From positions 1 to 48,565 of the IMG/VR virus record IMGVR_UViG_3300024999_000154: a stretch of 48,565 nt of DNA; one strand, given 5' to 3'. The stretch is from a virus. The notes below the pieces were generated by a model. The model worked only from the letters and a program-made list of their open reading frames with translations, had not been told where the DNA came from and ran no database searches. Within the stretch, counting starts at the first letter, position 1; each line of letters begins with the position of its first letter. This document shows positions 1-9,300 of the stretch, in pieces. A program made the translations under genes and the position numbers.

Positions 1-58
1 ATATGGGGAGGGGGTAGGTTTTGCGAGAGACCCCCCTATATCTAACGACAGATATATC
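1..58. other. GC-rich inverted-repeat non-coding stretch, cos-like or terminator
   Basis: Runs of G (about 5-14) and C (about 31-36) can pair into a hairpin; in an AT-rich genome this is striking. It follows the last minus-strand gene of the RNA polymerase operon. By position it would lie between the early/replication genes and the packaging genes missing from the window, where Clostridia phages often carry GC-rich sequence near the packaging start. It lacks a clean U-tract, so a simple terminator is only one option. Confidence 0.35.
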
Positions 59-298
59 TCATTGATCCATTGTCACTTTTTTGTATATACCAAGAATGTT
101 TAGTTCAACGATCTCATCAATAGCTAACTCGATAGCAATATCCTGATCAGCTTCGCTTAAATCGTCAGACGACTTCACTATTCTAGCAAGATACGCACTT
201 GAATGGTAACCTTTAGCTTCGTCAAACTCCATCCATTCATCAAACTGTGTGAATGGATCAAATGGATTATCAACGGTCGTTAACATCGATTGATTCAT
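59..298 (-). CDS. Small acidic conserved phage protein
   Basis: This 79-residue acidic protein has no recognisable catalytic motif. It starts with MNQSMLTT and a weak AAAGGA ribosome binding site lies upstream. It follows the RNA polymerase gene by 20 bases on the same strand, so the two are probably co-transcribed. Acidic residues dominate the C-terminal half and no membrane segment or cysteine cluster is visible. Similar short 'DNPFDPF..FDEW'-type proteins are, from memory, frequent next to such polymerases in Clostridia phages, which would fit a small accessory factor. That role is inference; function is unknown. Confidence 0.7.
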   Translation of the reverse strand: MNQSMLTTVDNPFDPFTQFDEWMEFDEAKGYHSSAYLARIVKSSDDLSEADQDIAIELAIDEIVELNILGIYKKVTMDQ

Positions 299-318
299 AA
301 AACATTATCCTTTCACGT

Positions 319-3138
319 TTACTGTATTAGTTTAGATATTGTCGATGCTGATACGCCAAGATGATTAGCAATTTCGGCTTGAGTGTAACCAGCAGCAAGC
401 ATTAACTCAGCCTTTGCTTGTTTGGCTTTAGTCAACGAAGAGCTAGTTCTAGGCGTAGCTAATTGTTTAACTTTGTCTAAGTCGGTGTTACTAAGGATCT
501 GGGTTAATGTGTTAGTGCTAACTGCCCCGGATTGAATAGCTTCCCATTCTCGATCTGTGATGTCAATGCGTTGTTTCTTTGCGTTTAACCGTGTTCGTGC
601 TTCAGCAAGGGCTTGCCCTTTGATTTTTTTAAGATCGGATGAATCCATATCGGGATTAGCTTCCCGTTTGGCCGAGATCACGGTATTGGCTAATATTTGG
701 GCCTGTCTTTCTAATGGGGCATTCTTTAAAGCTATGTTCAAATGCGCAGTTAATGACGCCACTTCAGGAGCATATGCTTTCTTGGCAGATGGCGAATAAG
801 CGATGGGTCTAACGCTTATTGACTCCTTTCGTGCAGAATTAGCAAGAGCCTTTAAACTATTTGCATGAGTAGCATACACCGTTTCCATTCGCGTTCCAGA
901 AGATAGGTCAAACGCGTCGTCCACTTCAGCCATCTTCTTAGAAGCGATTCGTCTAGAAACAGTTTTACCTTTCTTGTTCGTATATGTTTCATCGGTATAT
1001 GAATACACTTTCTTGCCTGAATTATACGCTTCTAATTCTTCCGGAGTCATCTTCTTAGTGTTTGTTTTTAATTTTCTAAAATTGACCGATGTTTCGGAGG
1101 AAGCTCTTGAAATTAGAGTGGATGCGCCACTACTTTTAGAACCCTGATATCGCTCTTTAAGCTTAGCAATCCCGTTATCTTTATAAGATTGTGTGTGGTT
1201 AAGACTATGTTTTACCGAATCAATCATAACCATTGAATGCCTTACTGCAGCAGCTATGTCGTCATCATTTGCCCCTCTAATAGTCATGTCAGTTATTAGA
1301 TTTGACACGTCTCCCATTTTTACTTGCATCGTTCGGGTTACTGGACGTTTTCCACCATAGTCGACTTTACCTGTCTTTTCGTTATACGTTCCGCCATCGA
1401 TAGTTCTCATACCATCATAAGGTTTATAGCTAATTTTAGGATCAAAGTCTTTAAGACCTTTTAATGACGACTTAGTTTTAATACCAACACTTGGAGGGTT
1501 CGGTATAACGAGTACGGTGTCTCCATCAAAGTCTGCTCCAGATAATCTCTCCGCTACTTTATGATTAATCCCAACTGCATCCTTTGCTTGTCCGATTGAA
1601 TTCTTAGCTGGGGCATATCTATTATTTACTACTAATTCTGGGATCTCAAATATTCCACCATGAGGATACCTAATAAGAACTACTCGTTCGCCATTGTCGT
1701 AATTAGGCGCAAATATTTCATTTTCCTTCATTCCAGGAAATGGTAGAATAGCATGCCAACCTTCTCTTGGAAGTGCTGCAGCTTTTAAATGTACAGCCGC
1801 AGAATCGCAATCATCGGCAAACGAATCAAGAAGTCTCTTTTTAACTACAGGGTTGTTTAATGCTACGATCTCGTCGAATTCTTCTTTTTTGGCAGCATAC
1901 GTTAAGCCTAATTGTTTCTTTGCGAGGCTCGGTGTTTGCTTCGATAACATTTGTGAAGATAAACTTTTAGCCCATTTTTCTTGCCATTCGCCTTCTTCGT
2001 TGACAATATTTAATGCTTTTACACCAATACAAGATTTAACCGTAGCTTTTGATAAGTTCATTTTTTCAGCTATTTGGTCATACGATAAACCGTTACGTTT
2101 AAGATTTAACATCTCAGACGAATTAGGATTCTTCTTTCCGTCTTCAGTTATATGATGCTGTTGTCTAACGACTGCTCCAAAAGGGTTATCGGGATCATCT
2201 TTCATTTCTTTGAAAACTTTCTTTGGATCGGTACCCTTTGGTTTATTGGTATTGTATATGATGTCAGCTCCTTTTGGAACATCGTCACTATACATAGCCA
2301 TTCCTTTCATATAATGAGTTCCATCGACACCGATACGAACTTGTGCATACTTAGATTTGCCTAAAGATAACTCTTCAACACCTTTTCTCAATTCGATTAC
2401 GCCATCTTTATCAGAGCCGCCTTCTTCCCTATACCGGATATGAACCCTATTTGAATTGATACTTCTTATGGGCTCCAGTCCTAGGAATGATCTACCACCA
2501 TCTTCGGAATGATCGGTAACCATTTTAATTTTATCACGATTCTTGTAGACTTCTGAATAGGGGGTTCCTGGTTTAGCTAAAACCATAACGCTTGTCTTTT
2601 TTCCGGTACCTACTTGATCCACTTGAATATAATGAACAGTATAACCGTCCTCTTTTAACATTTCAATTGACGTTTTTAATTTAGTTCTACTTATACCCGT
2701 ACCCATATGTCTTTCGGTTCCGACCCCAACATCAATGTAACTTTTTTTATCAACACTTTCTCTAAGCATATTGGCTATGGACTCGGTTATTGCAGAACGT
2801 TCTTGAATAGCTGGATCAAGTAATGCCCTAAAGGACGATTCGTTAATACCCATACGTTTTCCAGCAGCCACATTAGAATAACCTTTATCTCTTAATTTGA
2901 TTGCTTGGGCGACATCAGCTTTACGTAATTCAGCTTTAGCTATTGACTTTCTAGCTCGAAGCTGTTGAGTAGTTATACCAAGACCTTTACATATCTCAAC
3001 GTCACTAACGCCTTTCTTTTTGAGGTCATCAACATACCCTAGGAAACTTTTATTTCTCTGTTGAGGGTCATCTCCTGATCCCCATGGATATCGTCCCGAA
3101 TGGTGGGGGGTCCCATAATGCAATATCTCATCAGGCAT
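319..3138 (-). CDS. YonO-type single-chain DNA-directed RNA polymerase with several helix-turn-helix modules
   Basis: This protein of about 939 residues carries the double-psi beta-barrel signature DFDGD at about residues 536-540 (codons at 1519-1533), inside GADFDGDTVLVIPN. It is preceded by RYPHGGIFEIPE, resembling the region before the catalytic aspartates of bacterial beta-prime. Bacillus phage SPbeta YonO is a proven single-polypeptide RNA polymerase with this motif, so phage transcription is the likely role. Unusually, four helix-turn-helix-like segments are visible: two at the N-terminus (GVSDVEICKGLGITTQQLRA; GYSNVAAGKRMGI), one near residue 350 (LSYDQIAEKMNLSKATVK) and one at the extreme C-terminus (YTQAEIANHLGVSASTISKL). 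The start chosen is the ATG seven bases after GGGAG; an ATG six bases earlier overlaps the previous stop as ATGA. The gene closes the replication block. Confidence 0.85.
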   Translation of the reverse strand: MPDEILHYGTPHHSGRYPWGSGDDPQQRNKSFLGYVDDLKKKGVSDVEICKGLGITTQQLRARKSIAKAELRKADVAQAIKLRDKGYSNVAAGKRMGINESSFRALLDPAIQERSAITESIANMLRESVDKKSYIDVGVGTERHMGTGISRTKLKTSIEMLKEDGYTVHYIQVDQVGTGKKTSVMVLAKPGTPYSEVYKNRDKIKMVTDHSEDGGRSFLGLEPIRSINSNRVHIRYREEGGSDKDGVIELRKGVEELSLGKSKYAQVRIGVDGTHYMKGMAMYSDDVPKGADIIYNTNKPKGTDPKKVFKEMKDDPDNPFGAVVRQQHHITEDGKKNPNSSEMLNLKRNGLSYDQIAEKMNLSKATVKSCIGVKALNIVNEEGEWQEKWAKSLSSQMLSKQTPSLAKKQLGLTYAAKKEEFDEIVALNNPVVKKRLLDSFADDCDSAAVHLKAAALPREGWHAILPFPGMKENEIFAPNYDNGERVVLIRYPHGGIFEIPELVVNNRYAPAKNSIGQAKDAVGINHKVAERLSGADFDGDTVLVIPNPPSVGIKTKSSLKGLKDFDPKISYKPYDGMRTIDGGTYNEKTGKVDYGGKRPVTRTMQVKMGDVSNLITDMTIRGANDDDIAAAVRHSMVMIDSVKHSLNHTQSYKDNGIAKLKERYQGSKSSGASTLISRASSETSVNFRKLKTNTKKMTPEELEAYNSGKKVYSYTDETYTNKKGKTVSRRIASKKMAEVDDAFDLSSGTRMETVYATHANSLKALANSARKESISVRPIAYSPSAKKAYAPEVASLTAHLNIALKNAPLERQAQILANTVISAKREANPDMDSSDLKKIKGQALAEARTRLNAKKQRIDITDREWEAIQSGAVSTNTLTQILSNTDLDKVKQLATPRTSSSLTKAKQAKAELMLAAGYTQAEIANHLGVSASTISKLIQ

Positions 3139-3140
3139 GG

Positions 3141-3695
3141 TCATTCTCCCATCTTAATTTTGTCTAGTTGTTTATCGAACATTATGATTTTATCCATTAT
3201 GTAGAGAATGTCTTCAGGCAGTGGCTCATGAATTAGTATCTCATCTAATTGATAGAGTCTAAGTTCTATAGTTATGGTGTCTGGCTTCACGTTATACTCT
3301 AGGCAAAATAAAGCAGCATAGATCTCGAGCTGACGAAATGAAGCTGGGGTAGAACCATTCTTAAGATCATGAATCCTAAGAATGTTTTGACGAAACGCTA
3401 TAGCATCAGCAGTTCCAAAACAATTTTCAGAATAATATAATATTTGTTCCGTTGTCATTTTGTAGCCGATAGCGTCATTGATATAAAGGTTTAGAGTCTT
3501 CTTGGTTTTAGGAAGTTTGATACCGAGTTGTATACATTCATGTGCAAATTCATGAAGTCGAGTTCCTCGTTGTGCCGCTAAATATTTTGAGTATGACATA
3601 GCGAGTTTTTCAGTATCGTAATTTACCCAGTGGTATTTACTAGCGCTTAGGAATGCGTGTTGTCCGTCGATGTCTAAATGCTTTTTGAAGTTCAT
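3141..3695 (-). CDS. RecB/Cas4-like PD-(D/E)XK exonuclease
   Basis: The 184-residue protein shows the ordered motifs of the RecB/Cas4 nuclease fold: GTRLHEF near residue 44, FGTADAI near 94, IHDLKNG near 108 (the D-x-K pair) and a downstream glutamine helix, FRQLEIYAALF. These residues bind the metal ions that cleave DNA. A strong AGAGGAGG site lies seven bases before ATG. The start overlaps the end of the VRR-NUC gene by 56 bases and its stop overlaps a possible start of the RNA polymerase, suggesting translational coupling. A role in recombination or replication-end processing is likely; host DNA degradation is possible. No cysteine cluster for an iron-sulphur site is seen, unlike typical Cas4. 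Confidence 0.7.
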   Translation of the reverse strand: MNFKKHLDIDGQHAFLSASKYHWVNYDTEKLAMSYSKYLAAQRGTRLHEFAHECIQLGIKLPKTKKTLNLYINDAIGYKMTTEQILYYSENCFGTADAIAFRQNILRIHDLKNGSTPASFRQLEIYAALFCLEYNVKPDTITIELRLYQLDEILIHEPLPEDILYIMDKIIMFDKQLDKIKMGE

Positions 3696-3957
3696 GTAAT
3701 ACCTCCTCTTTTATTTCTGGATAAATAACACTCGCATATGACATACCGTCAAGTAATTCGAGATAGTATTCTTGATTTGGTTGAAACTTAGATTTTGCAT
3801 TTTGTTTGCATTCTAAGACTGCCCAATGATCTTTATATAAAATTAATAAATCAGGAAACCCTTGAATGTAGTTAGCGTCATTTTTTAAAATTACACAACC
3901 AACAAACAACGTTTCAAGTTCTTTAATAAGAGTGGCCTGAAATGCACTTTCTAACAT
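3640..3957 (-). CDS. VRR-NUC domain nuclease
   Basis: This 105-residue protein has the compact VRR-NUC (virus-type replication-repair nuclease) pattern: an N-terminal helix with E-x5-L, then GFPDLLIL and AVLECKQ, giving the D...E-x-K catalytic set. VRR-NUC proteins in phages usually act as Holliday-junction or structure-specific nucleases. The size matches stand-alone phage members. It is the first gene after promoter-like element P1 (4001-4030), with a leader of about 44 bases, and overlaps the next nuclease gene. The C-terminus is very basic (RHRRTTRIPKR), which fits DNA binding. Confidence 0.8.
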   Translation of the reverse strand: MLESAFQATLIKELETLFVGCVILKNDANYIQGFPDLLILYKDHWAVLECKQNAKSKFQPNQEYYLELLDGMSYASVIYPEIKEEVLHELQKAFRHRRTTRIPKR

Positions 3958-3987
3958 GGGTCACCGCCTATACACAGAAAAATAAAA

Positions 3988-4004
3988 AGAGGCATATCTC
4001 CTCT
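3988..4004 (-). terminator. Terminator hairpin overlapping promoter P1
   Basis: On the minus strand AGAGG pairs with CCTCT across a seven-base loop and is followed by TTTTTATTTTT. It would end the helicase transcript. It begins immediately after the TATAAT of P1, so RNAs starting at P1 would lack part of the 5' arm and may escape termination. Confidence 0.6.
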
Positions 4005-4030
4005 ATTATAGCATATGTTTTTCACGCGAG
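4001..4030 (-). promoter_or_regulatory. Promoter-like element P1, for VRR-NUC gene
   Basis: One of sixteen 30-bp elements. It is the most diverged: TATAAT is followed by AGAG rather than GAAA. CTCGCG and the TATAAT keep the exact family spacing. It is also the only copy outside the 15-25 kb cassette region. Confidence 0.7.
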
Positions 4031-4032
4031 GG

Positions 4033-5256
4033 CTACATCTTCATAAACCTGTAAGCATTGAAATCTTTCTTCGCTCGTATAGCTTTGGCTATTGATAAAT
4101 CAATAGTAGAATTAGATCGGAGATGATAATAATACAATTTAGAAAATGGAGTATTAAGACGATCGATTCGACCTGCTGCTTGAACCATTATTTTGTACGA
4201 GTAATTCGGCGAATAGAAAATTGTAGTATCGGTCTCAATACAATTCCATCCCTCTGCTCCAGCAGAATACTGTACTAGATAAATCCAGGTTTTACCTTTC
4301 GGTACTTCTTGGTGTTTGTGACCGTTCCATTCATTAGATGGGATTGACAAAGACGATCCGAGAGTTCTAAGCATTTCCAGTTCATAATCGAAATTGTAAA
4401 ATATAATTACTTTAGGATGCTCTTTGATAATTTTCTTAACGGCATCTAATCTAGCTGGATTGCTATTAACAACTTTACGCATTAGATAACATAATTCGCC
4501 AATAGCCTTAACCGGTCTATCTGCAAATATATTCCATCGTTTAACCATGACTTGATTAAACATTTCTTTATCGAATGGTACGACTACCGTTTCGGTAATT
4601 GATGTAGTTTGTTTCTCATAATGCATAATTACTGTGATCTGATCGCGTTGTTTAGTTAATCGTTTGGTGCCTATAAACTTTTCAATTTTTGGATATTTAG
4701 TAAATCGATTATATACTGCGTGTTCTTGGAGAAACGCTGTACGATTCTTGTAGAAACCGTTTGCCAGGAATACCGGAATATAATCACCCCATGTATCTCC
4801 AGGAGTAGCGCTTAATAGAATCCAACGATTTACTTTTGCGATTTTCAAAAAGGATTTAACCCACGTTCCAGAACCAATTAATCTTTGTTCATCAAAAATA
4901 AAGAATGAGTTTTTGATGCTAGCGTATTTCGGTAAGTTATTCCATGAATTAATAATGACTTTTACATTATTAATACTTAACTCTGGTTTTCGCGAAAGCA
5001 TCAACGGTGCGCATTCCCCATCCCATTCGAGGGAGTCACGTTTCTTAGCTGTGGTGATGATATAAAGATCCTTTGGTTTCTTCATCGCAACGGTGTGACC
5101 TTTACCGTTGATCTTTATTCTACCATCACAAACCTTAATAAAAAAATAAACTAAGGCAGTTCTGGATTTACCAGAGCCGACTCCACCACATAGTATGGAG
5201 CCTGACTCTAGTTTCTCTATGGCGTCAATTTGGTAATCCCTTAACTCAATCGTCAT
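4033..5256 (-). CDS. Superfamily 2 DEAD/DEAH-type helicase
   Basis: The protein of about 407 residues has a Walker A motif GGVGSGKS near residue 24, motif II DEQR near 118, motif III LLSATPG near 150 and motif VI QAAGRIDR near 360. This is the complete order expected for a phage SF2 (SNF2/DEAD-like) DNA helicase. It probably unwinds DNA or D-loops during replication or recombination. The ATG at MTIELRDYQ was chosen: it overlaps the stop of the SSB-like gene by 11 bases, whereas the longer reading frame would overlap by 56. The ribosome binding site is weak, which suggests coupling to the upstream gene. The chain ends just before P1. Confidence 0.85.
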   Translation of the reverse strand: MTIELRDYQIDAIEKLESGSILCGGVGSGKSRTALVYFFIKVCDGRIKINGKGHTVAMKKPKDLYIITTAKKRDSLEWDGECAPLMLSRKPELSINNVKVIINSWNNLPKYASIKNSFFIFDEQRLIGSGTWVKSFLKIAKVNRWILLSATPGDTWGDYIPVFLANGFYKNRTAFLQEHAVYNRFTKYPKIEKFIGTKRLTKQRDQITVIMHYEKQTTSITETVVVPFDKEMFNQVMVKRWNIFADRPVKAIGELCYLMRKVVNSNPARLDAVKKIIKEHPKVIIFYNFDYELEMLRTLGSSLSIPSNEWNGHKHQEVPKGKTWIYLVQYSAGAEGWNCIETDTTIFYSPNYSYKIMVQAAGRIDRLNTPFSKLYYYHLRSNSTIDLSIAKAIRAKKDFNAYRFMKM

Positions 5257-5788
5257 GATGCTTACAACTACCGTCACAAGCTTCACAGTTACCACAACCA
5301 CCTATTGATGCGGCTGCACTGTCCGGGGAGTTGACATATTTATGTTCAAACTCATCCTCGACTATAACTACACGCATCGTTTTAACATAGGCTTTAACGC
5401 CACTCTTAGCGTTCTTGGTCCCCTCATGCATAGACCAATTATATGGTCGAATAGCCACATCAACCTCTTGAATTTCGGCCCAATCCAATATATTAATGGA
5501 ACTGTCATCAAGAAGATTTTTTCCTCTACTTGAGACCATCGTAATCTTTGGCGGTATATTGGCGTAACTAACGGCCACTTGTAAGTACGCTTGTCTTTCG
5601 GAATTATCATCTTTTGGTTCGAGCCAACGTATGTTCCATCCATCCTCTTCAAGACGATTGGCTAGGTCACTTTCAATAAATACGCAGAAATTTCTCCGAC
5701 CTGCTGGATTGAACTGTCCTTCTTTACCTGAGAAATTACGAAATCCGATACGGGCATTTTCGATTACAATATTGTTTTTAACAGTCAT
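5246..5788 (-). CDS. Single-stranded DNA-binding-like protein
   Basis: This 180-residue protein resembles phage SSB-like (OB-fold, DUF2815-type) proteins: a beta-rich N-terminus with ARIGFRNFSGKEG and RNFCVFIE, and a central NIPPKITMVSSRG segment. The acidic/cysteine tail GGCGNCEACDGSCKHHDD is not the usual acidic SSB tip and could bind zinc. Its place between the replicase and an SF2 helicase fits a role in coating single-stranded DNA at the fork. The AAAGGGGAAAATTGTA leader puts a good ribosome binding site before ATG. The assignment rests on pattern and context, not a catalytic motif. Confidence 0.65.
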   Translation of the reverse strand: MTVKNNIVIENARIGFRNFSGKEGQFNPAGRRNFCVFIESDLANRLEEDGWNIRWLEPKDDNSERQAYLQVAVSYANIPPKITMVSSRGKNLLDDSSINILDWAEIQEVDVAIRPYNWSMHEGTKNAKSGVKAYVKTMRVVIVEDEFEHKYVNSPDSAAASIGGCGNCEACDGSCKHHDD

Positions 5789-5818
5789 TACAATTTTCCC
5801 CTTTCAAATTTAACCAGT

Positions 5819-6145
5819 CTAATTCTCGACAAACTCAGACAACGGTTCTAGATATTCTACAGTCTTACCATGAGTTATGGCGTAACCTATTTCCTCACAC
5901 ATAGATCGGCCTATATATCCATTAACATTCAAAACCAAAACCATATCACAAATATCTATTTTAGCTTTATGCAGGGCCATTAATTGGTCTTCTGATACGG
6001 TTAGTTTACCAGCGTAATCAAACACTTTGTGCGATATGTCGATCTTAATAGGGGTTAGAACAATATGGTTTTCTTTTGTTAGTTTTTGATACTGTTCCTC
6101 GATTTGCGCACGATGCTTCTTCGAGCTAACGATGGTCACTATCAT
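5819..6145 (-). CDS. Nucleoside 2-deoxyribosyltransferase-like protein
   Basis: The 108-residue protein has a Rossmann-like start (MIVTIVSSKKHR) and the segment CDMVLVLNVNGYIGRSMCEEIGYAITHGKTVEYL. The latter matches the nucleoside 2-deoxyribosyltransferase / DUF4406 family, in which a glutamate in S-x2-E-I-x-Y-A attacks deoxyribose C1. Such enzymes salvage or exchange bases on deoxynucleosides. It overlaps the stop of the cysteine-rich gene upstream as ATGA and so is translationally coupled. It could help redirect the nucleotide pool together with the dCMP deaminase and ThyX-like genes of this window. Confidence 0.7.
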   Translation of the reverse strand: MIVTIVSSKKHRAQIEEQYQKLTKENHIVLTPIKIDISHKVFDYAGKLTVSEDQLMALHKAKIDICDMVLVLNVNGYIGRSMCEEIGYAITHGKTVEYLEPLSEFVEN

Positions 6146-6306
6146 AATAACGCCTCCTTCAAATTAACACCAGAGGTGCAACCTTTACAGAATTCGTGTT
6201 CGCCACATTCGTTTATACAACAGAAATAAAATGGCATATCGTATTTTATTTGACATTCCAAACAAAACGCGTTAGCGTCTCGCCCCTTTCCGACTAAGCA
6301 TTCCAA
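6142..6306 (-). CDS. Small cysteine-rich, probably zinc-binding protein with TTG start
   Basis: A 54-residue reading frame fills the gap between the replicase and the deoxyribosyltransferase-like gene. It starts with TTG seven bases after AAAGGAG, a site that overlaps the replicase stop, and its stop overlaps the next ATG as ATGA. Eight cysteines are present in a pattern FCLECQ ... FCCINECGEHEFCKGC, consistent with one or two zinc knuckles. No function is known. The tight coupling at both ends is the best evidence that it is translated. Confidence 0.75.
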   Translation of the reverse strand: MECLVGKGRDANAFCLECQIKYDMPFYFCCINECGEHEFCKGCTSGVNLKEALL

Positions 6307-6319
6307 TTTATTACTCCTT

Positions 6320-9300
6320 TCAAAACGGCATACAATCGAATCCTAATTTACATTCCGTTGGTTTTGATGGTTCATTAACCCAGTGTTCGCATTCAGAACA
6401 TATAGTTGATCGACCATTAAGATTGCACTCTGGCCATCCATATTCGACAATATCATCCGAAACGAACCATTCGAAATCTCCAAACTTTGAAATGTTTTCT
6501 ACAGCATCGTCGACCAATGACTTATAATATGAGCGATCAATATCCTCTTGTTTTCCGAGAGTCTCCACAACCTCAGCTTCAAGCCATCGGTATCCCTTAG
6601 TACCGTTTACAGCGTAATATTTGCCTTCTTTCTCGCGAAGTAATACGCCTCCTCCCATCCCAGGTTTTATCGGGCAGAACGATCCGACTTTTCCGACAAA
6701 ATGATACCGGTGTTCGTCTTCACCAAGACCCTCGTTCATATCGAGATATATAGCAGTAGTAACCGATTTGGTTTCGCGCATGTCTTTGAATGTGATTGGC
6801 TCTTTACTAAACAAGGTCTTAAAAACATATGGATGAGCGAATTGAGCTCCAGTTGCAGTCCACCCGTTTGCTCTTATCAAATCCCTGTCTTTGCTATTTT
6901 CCCAATCATCAATTCGAGCAATATATACCGCGTCGTTTACGAGACAGAAGCGACTATAGACATCTTCGATCTCAAAATTATACCCATATTTCTTACCAAA
7001 CTCTATAACAAATTCCATTATTTCATCTGTAGCATTTGGAATTTTAATAGAGTCAGTCTTAATATGGGCAACCTGAAATCCTTTCTCTTGAACCGCGAAT
7101 TGAAGGTCGATCATAAATAATGCTCCGCGTTTAGCAACAATGTTATCGATATTTCTAGGATCTCTAAATGGATTATCGAATTTAGCCGAGGTCAATCCAT
7201 AAGCAGAAAGAATTGTCGTTTTTAATCCGTTAGATATATCTTTTAAAGAAAATCTTGGATTTTCTTTAATAACTTCATCGATGAATGGAGCAAGACGTCC
7301 TCCTAAAATACGTCTTAGCGTATTCAAATCTTGATGCTTAATAGCTATTCGACCTTGTTTTAGCTCACTATATTTTTGAGTATATGACCCAAACATATTT
7401 AATTCTTCAATGCTTGTTGGATGCATTGAAGCTACATCTATAACTGGCGTATTTATGTACATTCCAGGTTCCCCATATACATAACCGCCTTCGCCAACTT
7501 CTAGTCCTCGATAATAACTTTTACCATTTTTAAACTCATATCCTGGGAACATTATACTTAGGTCAGTATATATGAATTCGTTCTGAGGGTGTTTGTTATT
7601 CCCAAATACAATCTTTATGGAGTGCTGATTTGTCGTATCATTTACAGTTAGACCACTTAATTCCGCAAGAATTTGTCTTACGGCCCAGTCGCCAGCCAAG
7701 TGATCAAAGGTGTCTTCTGTAGCATCAACATCATTTCCACAATAATCAGCAACGAGTTCCCATTTTTCTTCTGGGACATCCTTGTCCCATGAAAGGCCTA
7801 ACTCCTGATGGTGTATATCGAGTTTGATTTCCCATTTCTTAAGACTCATCTTGTTTTTCGCTGACGCAAAATCATAAACGTCAGTATACGATATGTTATA
7901 TGCTTCTCCGAACATGGCATTTTTACTGCCACTGATAATCCGTTGACTTAATTGGTATAACTGTTGATTATTAAGACCGATGTAGCTACCATATAAAATA
8001 TGGTTGTCATATCGTCGACAGTTAAAACCTATAAGTCTAAGTTTCATAAGTTCTTCGATTTCCGCCGGAGAGGGATTAATCATTTTTACCTTTTCTTTAT
8101 ATTTACCTTTGAATTTCCAAACAATAATAAATAGATTAGGAAACACCTCAACGTCAAAGAATACTAGTTCATCTTTCTCGTAAGCTTCTGGAGAGATACT
8201 CGCGTCTTCGGATTTAAATTGCATTTTAGACACTAGCTTTATACAGTAATCCGCTTGGTTATGACTATTGTTTGCAAAAGCTAGAATGCGAGGTCGCATG
8301 TCGGTAACGTCATACCTAAGTCCCAACGTATAGCTATCTTCTAAAATTTTATAAATAAAGTCAATGCTAGGTTTAGTTCCTGGATGAATTTCCTTATTGA
8401 GGTTTCGTTTTAACAATTCGCGAAGTGATTTTTCACTCTTTACCGCGTCGAAGTTAATCATCTTTTCCTCCCTAAATGCTAATCCAGAATTTATAGTAAC
8501 TATAGGTATATTATTGCATTTACTAAGTTTTCTTCGCAATGAACTGTCACCTACAGACACTTTGACTTCTATTCCTTCTGAATGCACTCTGCTGAGTTTC
8601 TTCGCATCCCCGTCATAAATATAATGTAGATGTAGGCCACCGCCACTTTTACTAAATTCAGCATATGTAGCTGGCCATTTACTAGCCGCTTCGATGTTCT
8701 TTTCGATGGACTTCTTTCCATCACCATCCTTTAGATCAAAATCTATAACAATATGATTCTCTGGTAGTTTTACGTAATGGAGTTCTCCGGTTTTTATCTC
8801 AGATAATGTCGTTTGTACTTCTGCCCACTTCATAATTGGTATATCGTTCGAACTAGCGTATTGGGCTGGGCAACTAGCACACGCATCGTCGAACAATGAC
8901 TCGACACAATCAAGAACTAATGAGTTTAACGTTTCTTCTTTTGGTGCCACAGCAGTTATAAATTTACTAGATAAGAACCCAGAGTAATAACTCCTTATTT
9001 GTGCTCCATCAACGCGGGCAACCTCCGAGAAACTAGAAAAATAATTCTTAAGCTCTTCCCTAAATTTATGCCTTGGTGCTTTGTATTCGATTAATGAATC
9101 AGAACAATAAGTTTTATACATCTCATAAGCTTGAGATAGAGTTGCGTTGTCTTGCGATTTGAAGGTGTCATAATTAGACTCTACAAAGTTAAAGAACACA
9201 TCAGTTTGAAGTATCATATCAAGTGGGCGATACGCCGAATAATAATTCTTACCCATCTCTCTATATACATCGAGACAATGGTTAGCAATACCACCCAACT

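Noticed and set aside
5368-5652. Second minus-strand frame inside the SSB-like gene
   Set aside because: Alternative frame without ribosome binding site; the main frame has conserved features.
6701-7120. Plus-strand frame opposite the polymerase motifs
   Set aside because: Antisense to the conserved polymerase region, no start signal.
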